DNA of 64,000 nt from Candidatus Obscuribacterales bacterium (GTDB lineage: Bacteria; Cyanobacteriota; Vampirovibrionia; Obscuribacterales; Obscuribacteraceae). Positions 26,362-34,124 of the stretch are shown here, one piece after another. Numbering within the stretch: position 1 is the first letter of the stretch; every line of letters begins with the position of its first letter. The stretch is taken from NCBI GenBank assembly GCA_019747875.1, contig JAIEQI010000080.1, positions 1 through 64,000 of the forward strand, written 5' to 3'. The position numbers and the translations under genes are program-made. Under the pieces are notes generated by a model. It was not told the origin of the DNA and did no database searches. It worked only from the letters and a program-made list of their open reading frames with translations.

Positions 26362-27966
26362 TCACCGTCTTGTCAGTTCACGTTCAGCTTGTGCAGAATT
26401 CCCATGCATATTTGCAGTGCCAACATTCAAACGGTTAGCCTCATCAATCACTTTCTGCAAAGGATTGTCCTGCTTGGAACGAACCTGGTTTTCCAGCCAA
26501 CGCACAAGGGCTGGAGCCTGGTCCGGTCTTCGGTTAAAGGGTTTGCTTAGCGCTTTGCACAAAGCAAGAGATAGTTTGGCAAAGAACAATCGCGGTCTAT
26601 GCATCATATGATGCAGCCAATATGACAGCCTGAAGCGATAAGACTCTTGATACATCAAGTTATAGATCATCCGGTCCATGCAATAAAGCATTACTGCAGC
26701 ATCGGGAACGGCTTGCTCCGAAGGACGACGATAGAGCGAATGCTGGTTGACTTGATGACGTTGAATTGCCGTTTCGTACAGCTTCATTGTTTCCTGTGCA
26801 ATTTTCTTTCGCTGGAACTTATCCATGACTCGCTGACGAGCATTCTTGCTCAAATACTGCCTGTACTCAGGCTCCTTAATAAGCTTGATGATCGCCCCAG
26901 CTATCGCCTGCGAATCTCGGGGAGGAACAATCACTCCGGACTCTCCATCCTCGATGTATTCGCGAGTGCCACCAGCCGAGGTGCCGATCACGGCTCTGCC
27001 GCAAGACATAGCTTCAAGGCATGTGTATGGAGAGTTATCGTAAAGTGATGGAACAACCGAAATATCAGCTGAGCGATAATAGGCAGGCAGCTCGCTTAAT
27101 GGAATTCGAGGAATGAAGGTGACATTGCCTTCGCAGCCAGCCGCACGTAGCGTATCTTTCAAGTCAGCAAGTTGGGATCTTTGACCACCGCTTGCGTTAA
27201 TCGTGTCATCGCCAATGATGATGAATTGGGTATTCGGACACTCCTTCAATACGGATGGTATCGCGTCGACCAGAAACTGGATGCCTTTTCGCTCTTCAAG
27301 CCTACCGACAAAAAGAACTTTGATCTTATCGTCCTTTGCGATTGTCAGCGGACCTTCTGGGCTGAACTCGTCGGGATCGATGGGATTGCGAACAATTGAA
27401 ATACTCTCTATCGGGCATGGCAAATCGCCAGCAACAAACTCGGCGAGGTCCTGACTTGGACATGTCAAAACATCAGCCCCCGCCATCGCAACACGCTCAA
27501 GCATAGCTACGAAAAGGTGATCGAAAGTTGCTGCAGTATTATGCAAGTTCTCCGCAATGAACTTCGAATGCGGTGTGTAGAGCCTGACTACCAACGGCAC
27601 AACACGTGTAACTGATGCATATATTGACTCAGCCAAAAGCTCTGGTGATTCGGCAACATCAAAAGGGTTGGCGCGATGAAGTTCGTGAAACTTGCGCCAC
27701 AAGCCAAGCGTCGTGAGCAAAACATAACGGCTGTAGGGCATGCATCTGTTTACAGCATCGAGATCGCCTTCCAATTTGTATGGAAGCACGCGGTGCACTT
27801 TGACACCGTCATCATCGACGACCTTCTCCGTTTCCTTCGCCAGAGCGACTACTTCGACCTCGTTTCCGAGTTCTTTCAATCCATGCGCAAGATGACGAAC
27901 GAAAGTGGCGATGCCGCCGAATCCGGTTTCAGGTGGATACTCGCGGGAAATAAGACAGATGCGCAT
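26362..27966 (-). CDS. GT4-family glycosyltransferase
   Basis: A GT-B fold retaining glycosyltransferase of 534 aa. The N-terminal Rossmann half begins MRICLISREYPPETGFGGIA with the Gly-rich acceptor-side loop. The C-terminal half has the donor-binding core VLFVGRLEERKGIQFL and the EX7E-type segment SLYDNSPYTCLEAMSCGRAVIGTSAGGTREYI. About 110 extra residues follow the usual GT4 end, including a basic region that may touch the membrane. It probably uses a nucleotide sugar to extend a lipid-linked glycan. The ATG at 27966 follows AAGGA. The gene is first in an operon with the GT39-like enzyme and is divergent from a second GT4 gene. Confidence 0.9.
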   Translation of the reverse strand: MRICLISREYPPETGFGGIATFVRHLAHGLKELGNEVEVVALAKETEKVVDDDGVKVHRVLPYKLEGDLDAVNRCMPYSRYVLLTTLGLWRKFHELHRANPFDVAESPELLAESIYASVTRVVPLVVRLYTPHSKFIAENLHNTAATFDHLFVAMLERVAMAGADVLTCPSQDLAEFVAGDLPCPIESISIVRNPIDPDEFSPEGPLTIAKDDKIKVLFVGRLEERKGIQFLVDAIPSVLKECPNTQFIIIGDDTINASGGQRSQLADLKDTLRAAGCEGNVTFIPRIPLSELPAYYRSADISVVPSLYDNSPYTCLEAMSCGRAVIGTSAGGTREYIEDGESGVIVPPRDSQAIAGAIIKLIKEPEYRQYLSKNARQRVMDKFQRKKIAQETMKLYETAIQRHQVNQHSLYRRPSEQAVPDAAVMLYCMDRMIYNLMYQESYRFRLSYWLHHMMHRPRLFFAKLSLALCKALSKPFNRRPDQAPALVRWLENQVRSKQDNPLQKVIDEANRLNVGTANMHGNSAQAERELTRR

Positions 27967-28100
27967 CAATAAGTTTCCTTCACGATAACTGATACTTCGA
28001 TCAGTACTTAGCTATTTTAGGCTTACTTCTTGTAATCTGTTTGAGATGGCTCTTATAGAGGCGCTATCATTACATTTTGCTCTCGGCCGCTTCGGCTTCT

Positions 28101-29501
28101 ATGAAACGAGTCTTACTTACAGTTCACAAATTTTTCCCTGAACACAAGGCGGGTACCGAAGTACTGACGCTGAAAGTGGCGCAGGAGCTTATACGGCGCT
28201 CATATGACGTACTGGTCGTGACGGCAAATCCGCCCGACCAGGACGCACGACATGCAAGCGGAGAGCGAACCACCGACTATGTTTATGAAGGTGTGCCTGT
28301 TCATTCGATTGGTGAACCATTGCGTTTGCAGGGTTTCACTTTTGCGCACGAGTTTCAGCATCCGGCAATCGCAGAACATTTCGGCGGAATAATAGAAAAA
28401 TTTCAACCTGATTTATTGCATATTTTTCATGCTCAAAATCTTTCTTCAAGCATTATCGACAAAGCAATGGAGAAGAGCCTGCCGGTAGTCTGCTCGACTA
28501 CCGATTTCTGGTTTGTTTGTCCAATTGTGCAACTAAAAAAACCTGACGGCTCTGTTTGCAGAGGTCCGGATGCGCTTGCCTCAAATTGCTTGACTTGTTA
28601 CACGCCTAACTTGCTTCCGCCCAAATCTGAATTTTTAGAAGCGCTTAAAAAGAAGTATCCACAGCTGCAAGCACCATTGGATTCAAGCCCCGCTCTGATG
28701 CGCGATTTTGTTGAAAATTCTCTTTTTGCAGCATACTCAGCAAGCAAAATTCCCAGTGCGGCGTCAGCCACAATGCAACGTCCCGGTATTTTGCGCAAAG
28801 CAGCGAACAATACAAAAGCGATCATGGTTCCGACACAACTGATGCGAGATATCTTTGTCGAGAACGGCATAGCGGCGGAGCTGATCAAACATGTGCCCTT
28901 TGGCATAGATAGCGCACCATTGATTCCATACCAGAGAAAAACGGAAAGCGATCGCTTGCGAATTGGATTTATTGGAACCTTGTTTGAGCATAAAGGTCCA
29001 GACCTGCTGATTAAAGCTGTGCAAAGCCTTCCAGAATCGGCTGCTCTGGAATTGAAGATTTACGGAGACCCAAATCAATTTCCGGAGTATGGTGAGTTTT
29101 TGAAAAATTTGGTGGCATCGAATGCGCGTCATCGCGATCGAATCCAATTTCTGGGAAGCTTTCCCAACGATCAGCTGGGATCCGTATTGCAAAACATGGA
29201 TGTACTAGTGGTTCCATCACGTTGGTATGAGAACACACCACTAGTAATTCAATCGGCTTTAGCAAGCAAAACACCACTGATTGTCACCAATCTCGGTGGC
29301 ATGGCCGAGCTAATTAAACACAATTACAACGGGCTGCTTTTTGATCTCAACAGCGCCGACTCGCTCGCTCATCAAATCGACAGGCTCCTTTCAGAGCCGC
29401 ACCTTCTCTCATCACTGCGCGAGAACATCGCACCGGAGAGAACCATACCCCAAATGGTCGATGACATCGAGAAAGTCTATAAAGAAGCAGGCAACATCTA
29501 A
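28101..29501 (+). CDS. GT4-family glycosyltransferase
   Basis: A second GT-B glycosyltransferase of 466 aa. It starts MKRVLLTVHKFFPEHKAGTE, a typical GT4 N-terminal strand and Gly loop. A Cys-rich insert (VCSTTDFWFVCPIVQL to NCLTCYTPN) occurs in some GT4 enzymes that act near the membrane. The donor site includes RIGFIGTLFEHKGPDLL and VVPSRWYENTPLVIQSALASKTPLIVT. The frame also opens at a TTG at 28077; the ATG at 28101 gives the family-like N-terminus. It is divergent from the other GT4 gene across 134 bp and is probably part of the same glycan pathway. Confidence 0.9.
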   Translation: MKRVLLTVHKFFPEHKAGTEVLTLKVAQELIRRSYDVLVVTANPPDQDARHASGERTTDYVYEGVPVHSIGEPLRLQGFTFAHEFQHPAIAEHFGGIIEKFQPDLLHIFHAQNLSSSIIDKAMEKSLPVVCSTTDFWFVCPIVQLKKPDGSVCRGPDALASNCLTCYTPNLLPPKSEFLEALKKKYPQLQAPLDSSPALMRDFVENSLFAAYSASKIPSAASATMQRPGILRKAANNTKAIMVPTQLMRDIFVENGIAAELIKHVPFGIDSAPLIPYQRKTESDRLRIGFIGTLFEHKGPDLLIKAVQSLPESAALELKIYGDPNQFPEYGEFLKNLVASNARHRDRIQFLGSFPNDQLGSVLQNMDVLVVPSRWYENTPLVIQSALASKTPLIVTNLGGMAELIKHNYNGLLFDLNSADSLAHQIDRLLSEPHLLSSLRENIAPERTIPQMVDDIEKVYKEAGNI

Positions 29502-29538
29502 GAGCCAGCTGAACAACCCAGACAGCTTGCAAAGACCA

Positions 29539-29564
29539 CCATAATATAATATATTACATTATGG
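29539..29564. promoter_or_regulatory. 26-bp palindromic operator overlapping a TATAAT box
   Basis: CCATAATATAATA and its partner TATTACATTATGG match at 12 of 13 inverted positions. A TATAAT (29545-29550) lies inside the dyad, just upstream of the antitoxin gene. This is the expected arrangement for autorepression by a ribbon-helix-helix antitoxin or toxin-antitoxin complex. Confidence 0.7.
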
Positions 29565-29578
29565 TACAGGAGAGTCTT

Positions 29579-29827
29579 ATGAGCTTTCACGTCTATCTAG
29601 AACCTGAGCTGGAATCCAAACTACAGTCCCTGTGTAAGAAAACAGGGAAAAAAAGAAATGCAATTGTGAGAGAGGCCATACGAGAATATGTTGATAGTCA
29701 TCTGAGTTCCGAATGGCCAGCTGCGGTATTTGATTTTATACCGGACAAAGATCTGCCCCCCTTCGAAAACGCTCGCAATGAAGGACTTATCGAACGGGAT
29801 GACATATTCGGTGGCGCCAACAAGTGA
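29579..29827 (+). CDS. ribbon-helix-helix antitoxin (VapB/CopG-like)
   Basis: An 82-aa protein. The N-terminal MSFHVYLEPELESKLQSL followed by KKRNAIVREAIREYV is a ribbon-helix-helix DNA-binding fold, dimeric in known members. The acidic C-terminus (DFIPDKDLPPFENARNEGL) would wrap and neutralise the PIN toxin. A GTG/ATG frame opens earlier, but the ATG at 29579 has AGGAG six bases before it. The stop codon overlaps the toxin start by 4 bp (GTGA), the usual coupling for such pairs. The palindrome upstream suggests self-repression. Confidence 0.88.
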   Translation: MSFHVYLEPELESKLQSLCKKTGKKRNAIVREAIREYVDSHLSSEWPAAVFDFIPDKDLPPFENARNEGLIERDDIFGGANK

Positions 29828-30186
29828 GCAATTATATTTTGGATACCTGCACAGTCAGCGATTTTTTTCGGGGAGACCGGTCCACAACATCAAAGCTACA
29901 GTCAATCAGTCCATCTCGTATCTTCTTATCATCCATTACGGTAATGGAAATTCTTTACGGTTTTGACCTAAATCCAGCAATTAAGAAGAAGTTCTCTCCA
30001 GCCTTTGAAAGTTTTCGAACCATAACCCAAACTATCGCATTTGATAGCAAAAGCGCTGAATCGGCTGCAACCCTCAGAGCAATCCTAAAACAGAACGGAA
30101 CGCCAATCGGCGCGTGGGATCTCTTGATTGCAGCGACCGCTCTGACTCATGATTTTGTCCTGGTCACATCCACATTCAAACGTTGA
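29824..30186 (+). CDS. PIN-domain toxin (VapC-like), C-terminally shortened
   Basis: A VapC-type endoribonuclease, probably cleaving tRNA or rRNA when not bound by the antitoxin. It has D7 (ILDTCTVSDFF), E42 (ITVMEILYG) and D99 (GAWDLLIAATAL), three of the usual four acidic residues. The product ends at ...LVTSTFKR, whereas family members continue with an N/D-containing loop and a final LENW-like strand. Directly after the stop, in another frame, the DNA reads L-K-L-E-N-W-R-stop (30183-30206), a remnant of the normal end. The toxin is therefore probably frameshifted or deleted and may be inactive. The start is GTG, overlapping the antitoxin stop. Confidence 0.88.
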   Translation: MSNYILDTCTVSDFFRGDRSTTSKLQSISPSRIFLSSITVMEILYGFDLNPAIKKKFSPAFESFRTITQTIAFDSKSAESAATLRAILKQNGTPIGAWDLLIAATALTHDFVLVTSTFKR

Positions 30187-30373
30187 AGTTAGAGAACTGG
30201 CGCTAATCCAAAAAACACGCTCCAGCAAATCTGAGATCATTCTAACCTCGCTGATTGAACCTTTTCATTTGTTCTGCCGACTAAAGGTTAGGAGCAGGTG
30301 ATTTTGCTTTGGCGAAAAACGAAACTTTTTGGCCAGCGGCGTGTATCTACCGGTACGACGAACGGGACTGGAT

Positions 30374-31606
30374 ATGGTTATGACCACGCAAACAATAGTA
30401 AAGTGCGCCGCTTGTAACGGCTTGAACGCCCACGGGCTACCGTTTTGCTTATACTGCGGTAGCGGCCTTGAAGGCAACGACGATGTTCGGCTCATAAGCC
30501 CACGCCCATGCAACGCGTGCAGCGTTGTCGATCCACTCAGCCAAAAATATTGTGTCAGCTGTGGCGCCAATATGAATTCATCTCGCGAGCACGCGCTGTT
30601 CATTCAACAGAAAGCAGTCTTATCCCAGACTGCTGCTCGATTGACACAAGAACGGAAGCGAAGGCAAGAACGAAGAAAACAAATTATCGCACGGGCAGCA
30701 TGGGCGGCAGCTATCGCGGGCGCATTGGTTGCAGGCAGCTACTTATTCTCACAACATCAACTCAGACAAAACACCGGAGTGCTTGTATATGCCTCGCCAT
30801 CAGGAGCCGATGTTTTTGTTGAAGATGCAAGCAACTGTCTAGTGAAGTCAGGAAAAATAAAGCCAAATGGCGAGCTTTTATTAAAAGGAATGGCACCCGG
30901 CAGATACTCTCTAACGGTTAGTCGACTCGGCTACAAACCAAAAGAGCAGACTGTCATACTGCATCCAAATAAGATCGCGTCTATCGGTATTCCTGAAAGA
31001 ATTGATCTGATTTCTGACAACGGAATAGAAAGCTCAAAAACAGCTTCTGCAAAACCAGAACCATCAAAAACACTAGCGATTTCAGCGGAACCAATGAAGA
31101 CCACTTCCCTTTCAAAACCGGCTGCTCATTCTATGCCGCGAATTAACATCGTTACTAAAGAGAATCTATCAACGGTGCCGTCCGAAGGTAAAACAAAAAC
31201 GGATTCAGTCGAAAATATTGAACACCCTGCGAGGAGTACTCCATCTATAAAACCAGATTCTTTGATCTCAGAGAGTTCGAGTACAACCTCAGAAGCTAGA
31301 TCGGAGACGGCAACGCCAGAGCTGTCGCAATCTCTGATGCCACCTCCCGCCCCGACCTGGAGAAGGTCAATGCAAGATCCGCAATTTCCAGACCGGAGAT
31401 TTGCCAGACTTCAAAACGGCCCGTTCCGAGCTGTCGGTTATCCAACCGTAATCCCTAACCGTCCCAATTTTGACCAGTCAGTGCCCAGCGGGAATTTCGG
31501 AGACCTAAATACGCAGCAGTTCAATAAGCGCATGGGTCCCAAAATGCGTCGATTCATGAAAATGATGCAAAACGAACCAATGCAAGACGGTGATTTTCGC
31601 CGATAA
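30374..31606 (+). CDS. zinc-ribbon / PEGA-domain membrane protein
   Basis: A 410-aa protein from the ATG at 30374 (an earlier TTG at 30329 is possible). Two zinc ribbons open it (CAACN...CLYCG and CNACS...CVSCG), followed by a basic stretch, one membrane helix (ARAAWAAAIAGALVAGSYLF) and then a PEGA domain (about 145-215, with VYASPSGADVFVED and GRYSLTVSRLGYKP). PEGA domains are beta-sandwich modules often found outside the membrane in surface-layer or signalling proteins. The remainder is Ser/Thr/Pro-rich and disordered and ends in a Met/Gln/Arg-rich tail. The topology would place the zinc ribbons inside the cell. No enzymatic motif is present. Confidence 0.82.
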   Translation: MVMTTQTIVKCAACNGLNAHGLPFCLYCGSGLEGNDDVRLISPRPCNACSVVDPLSQKYCVSCGANMNSSREHALFIQQKAVLSQTAARLTQERKRRQERRKQIIARAAWAAAIAGALVAGSYLFSQHQLRQNTGVLVYASPSGADVFVEDASNCLVKSGKIKPNGELLLKGMAPGRYSLTVSRLGYKPKEQTVILHPNKIASIGIPERIDLISDNGIESSKTASAKPEPSKTLAISAEPMKTTSLSKPAAHSMPRINIVTKENLSTVPSEGKTKTDSVENIEHPARSTPSIKPDSLISESSSTTSEARSETATPELSQSLMPPPAPTWRRSMQDPQFPDRRFARLQNGPFRAVGYPTVIPNRPNFDQSVPSGNFGDLNTQQFNKRMGPKMRRFMKMMQNEPMQDGDFRR

Positions 31607-31719
31607 ATGGCGAGGTCTTTTGGGGTTTATTTGGCACGCTAGCAATGTTTGCTTTCAAGCTAGCTTTGCGCTGAAAGCCAAGCTCTGTCAGACATTAAGA
31701 GCATTAGCCCTATACTAGC

Positions 31720-32046
31720 TTAGTGCTTGATTGCAACAGACTCTTGGTGGAGTTTTATAACTTCAGCACCGATGGTGTTTTTAGTGCAGTTCGATACACG
31801 GCGGAGAACTTGCTCCATTACATTTGCACCGTCCTTGCCCGTTGCGTAATTAAAGGTTGCTTTTCCGAAGTCGGCAGCCATCGAGCCTACGGTAGGTTTG
31901 CACTGCTTTAGTATCTCATCTTCGCGTTTGCCAGCGACTTCATGGAACATTTTGTCGAGTGCACCTTGTTCCTCTTTTGGCAGTGTTGCAGCGTATCTGT
32001 CAAATGCTGTGTTGGAGTGTGATTCGACTCTTGCTTCGTTAGCCAT
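31720..32046 (-). CDS. small soluble protein, unknown function
   Basis: A 108-aa, mostly helical, charged protein beginning MANEARVESH. The frame opens five codons earlier at another ATG, but the ATG at 32046 has GAGGG upstream. Two Cys (KQCKPT, SNCTKN) are conserved-looking, but no motif is recognised. It converges with the PEGA gene across 113 bp that contains only AT-rich sequence and a short inverted repeat (GCTTTCA/TGAAAGC at 31651-31678). Confidence 0.6.
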   Translation of the reverse strand: MANEARVESHSNTAFDRYAATLPKEEQGALDKMFHEVAGKREDEILKQCKPTVGSMAADFGKATFNYATGKDGANVMEQVLRRVSNCTKNTIGAEVIKLHQESVAIKH

Positions 32047-32154
32047 GATTGTTGCCCTCATCCCGTCGCCTTACAAAAACAACTATATTTGGCCCAGAGT
32101 GCAAGGCACGTGCAAGTTCTAAAATTACTTGGCCCAGATCGGACCTAGAAAGGA

Positions 32155-32176
32155 GTGACAGCACAGGAACTGTCAC
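32155..32176. other. short hairpin in leader region
   Basis: GTGACAG and CTGTCAC are inverse copies with an 8-nt loop, in the 217-bp gap between the small gene at 31720 and the cupin gene. Two direct copies of TTGGCCCAGA lie just left of it (near 32089 and 32139). Either could be a regulatory element. No T tract is present. Confidence 0.35.
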
Positions 32177-32263
32177 AGTTCATCTCATGCCGATTTTGTT
32201 CGCTTCAAGTATCCACGCCAGTTGCGATCGCGCCAAACGGCCCAGCAACCAAGAGCAAAGCAA

Positions 32264-32683
32264 CTACTTGCATAGCTGGGTCAGATCGCTCTCGTTAGTA
32301 TCGACTATAAAGACAGCTAGCAGACGGGCCGGTTTGGTCTTGCTCGCATTCTCGCTCACGCGATGCAAATCTCCGGGCAATTCTGTAAAATTTTCCCCAG
32401 CTTTGTACACCTTCGCCGGACCATCGTTCACCTGACTCCGAATCTCGCCCTCCAAAACCGTGGCATAAATGAACGCTGATTTTGGATGGGTGTGGGCAGG
32501 AGTCGAACCGCCGGGAGGATACTCGACCAATAGGCCCTTCACGCTTTTACCTGGTATGTTCGGAATTTCGTGATTATACACAAGCGTCACTTTGTCTTCT
32601 GCAGCATTTGCCAAAGGGAGACTCCACCAACAAGCTCCCACAACAGAAAACAATGCAGCAACACTAATTATTCTCGTGATCAT
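32264..32683 (-). CDS. exported cupin-domain protein
   Basis: A 139-aa single-domain cupin with a signal peptide (MITRIISVAALFSVVGACWW, cleavage near ANA). The first cupin motif gives H64 and H66 in PAHTHPK, though the usual following Glu is absent. The second motif gives H107 in LPGDLHRVSEN. Three His could bind a divalent metal. Such small periplasmic cupins are often called cupins with a double-stranded beta-helix fold, and their substrates are usually unknown. A strong ribosome-binding site (GGGAGG) precedes the ATG. It lies 39 bp from the NmrA-like gene in the same direction, so the two may be co-transcribed. Confidence 0.88.
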   Translation of the reverse strand: MITRIISVAALFSVVGACWWSLPLANAAEDKVTLVYNHEIPNIPGKSVKGLLVEYPPGGSTPAHTHPKSAFIYATVLEGEIRSQVNDGPAKVYKAGENFTELPGDLHRVSENASKTKPARLLAVFIVDTNESDLTQLCK

Positions 32684-32722
32684 TACAGCCTCCCTCCCAG
32701 AACTACTGATTGAAATGCACGG

Positions 32723-33478
32723 CTAATTATTTTCGTTTCTATTCTGCGCCCACTTGTCAAAGCTGGTTGCGCTTAGCTTTCCGGCAACTCCAGGTAGCAG
32801 AGTCAGATCGTTCAATTTTGCTCCGAAATATAATGCTTTTTCTTCAGCCACCACCTGACGCCCATCATTACGAGATTTCAAAAATCTCTCGATAATCTCA
32901 CTCATGCGCACTCGTTCCGGTCCGCCAATTTCAATAGTGGCATTGAGTGGCGCGCTAACACATGCAGCCACCATTTCGTCAGCAACATCGTCTGCGGCAA
33001 TAGGTTGCATATAAGCAAGCGGCAAGTGAACGAATTGCCCAACGGTTCCAGATTGCGCTATACCTTCCAAGAATTCAAAGAATTGTGTTGCCTGGACAAT
33101 CGTGAAAGGCGTAGTTCCTGAACGAATCAATTTTTCCTGAACCTGTTTTGCACGGAAGTAAGCGCTATCTTGGAGGCGTTCCGTTCCCACAACAGACAAG
33201 GCAACGTGATGTTTAACACCATGTGTGGATTCCGCCGCCAACATATTGCGTGTGGATTTTTCGAAGAATTCCATTACGGCGCTCTCTTCAAACGAAGGAG
33301 AATTGGCAACATCGAGCACCACTTCAACCCCCTGCATTGCGCTGCTCAACCCTTCGCCGCTTACGGCATTGACACCGGAACTGCGCGAAGCAGGTACCAC
33401 TTCATGTCCAAGTTTCCGCAGCTTTTCAACTGCTTTGGCGCCAATCAAGCCAGTAGCTCCAACAACCAATATTTTCAT
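32723..33478 (-). CDS. NmrA-like atypical short-chain dehydrogenase
   Basis: A 251-aa NAD(P)-binding protein of the NmrA/HSCARG type. The Rossmann motif GATGLIGAKAVEKL is at residues 8-21, followed by the Arg of PASRSSG typical of NADP preference. The catalytic Tyr-x3-Lys of classical SDRs is replaced in this subgroup; here the AYFRAKQVQEKLI region holds the Lys. It may be a redox sensor or quinone/flavin reductase. It is transcribed divergently from an AhpD-like gene across 121 bp and upstream of the cupin gene, suggesting an oxidative-stress or detoxification cluster. Confidence 0.88.
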   Translation of the reverse strand: MKILVVGATGLIGAKAVEKLRKLGHEVVPASRSSGVNAVSGEGLSSAMQGVEVVLDVANSPSFEESAVMEFFEKSTRNMLAAESTHGVKHHVALSVVGTERLQDSAYFRAKQVQEKLIRSGTTPFTIVQATQFFEFLEGIAQSGTVGQFVHLPLAYMQPIAADDVADEMVAACVSAPLNATIEIGGPERVRMSEIIERFLKSRNDGRQVVAEEKALYFGAKLNDLTLLPGVAGKLSATSFDKWAQNRNENN

Positions 33479-33599
33479 TACTCAGCCTATATTGATATAT
33501 TTATGGCTGTACAGAATATCGAACGCGGCATGATAAGTAAAGGACGCCCTTATTTGCATCCTTTATTGTCTACAATCGGATCTGAATGAGGAAACCGTT

Positions 33600-34073
33600 A
33601 TGACACAACGTCTGGACTACACGACAATTGCTCCTGAAGGAGTGAAAGTATTTGGAGATGTGCACAGCTACATTGCACATTCCGGATTGCGGTACGGAAT
33701 TCTCAATCTCGTCTACCTTCGGGTCTCGCAAATTAATGGCTGTGCGTATTGCATCGACTTACACACGCGCGATCTACTGAAGAGCGGCATGCCACAGGAA
33801 AAACTCACGTTGCTGCCCGTTTGGCGCGAGGCAGCGGATTTGTTTTCGGAGAAAGAGCGGGCTGCGCTTGCCTGGTGCGAAACCGTGACCAACGTCGCGC
33901 AAACAGCAATACCAGATCACGAATATGAGGCTGCCAAATCGCAATTCTCAGAGAAAGAACTAGTCAATCTAACTATGGCAATCGGACTGATCAATGCATA
34001 CAACCGAATGGCAATCAGCTTTCGCCGTACCCCAGATGCTCTTAAGACTAAGGCAGAAACTGTAGGCCCATAG
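33600..34073 (+). CDS. AhpD-like carboxymuconolactone decarboxylase family protein
   Basis: A 157-aa all-helical protein with the peroxidase-type active site CxxCxxxH at C48, C51 and H55 (NGCAYCIDLHTRDL). In AhpD this site supports thiol-dependent peroxidase or alkylhydroperoxidase activity, and many family members act on reactive aldehydes or peroxides. The length matches the single-domain family. GAGGAAAC precedes the ATG. The divergent NmrA-like dehydrogenase is a common partner of such genes in stress regulons. Confidence 0.92.
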   Translation: MTQRLDYTTIAPEGVKVFGDVHSYIAHSGLRYGILNLVYLRVSQINGCAYCIDLHTRDLLKSGMPQEKLTLLPVWREAADLFSEKERAALAWCETVTNVAQTAIPDHEYEAAKSQFSEKELVNLTMAIGLINAYNRMAISFRRTPDALKTKAETVGP

Positions 34074-34124
34074 ATAATCTATAGCATGCGAGAGTCCGCC
34101 CGAATCGAGCTCGGTTACTAAAGC

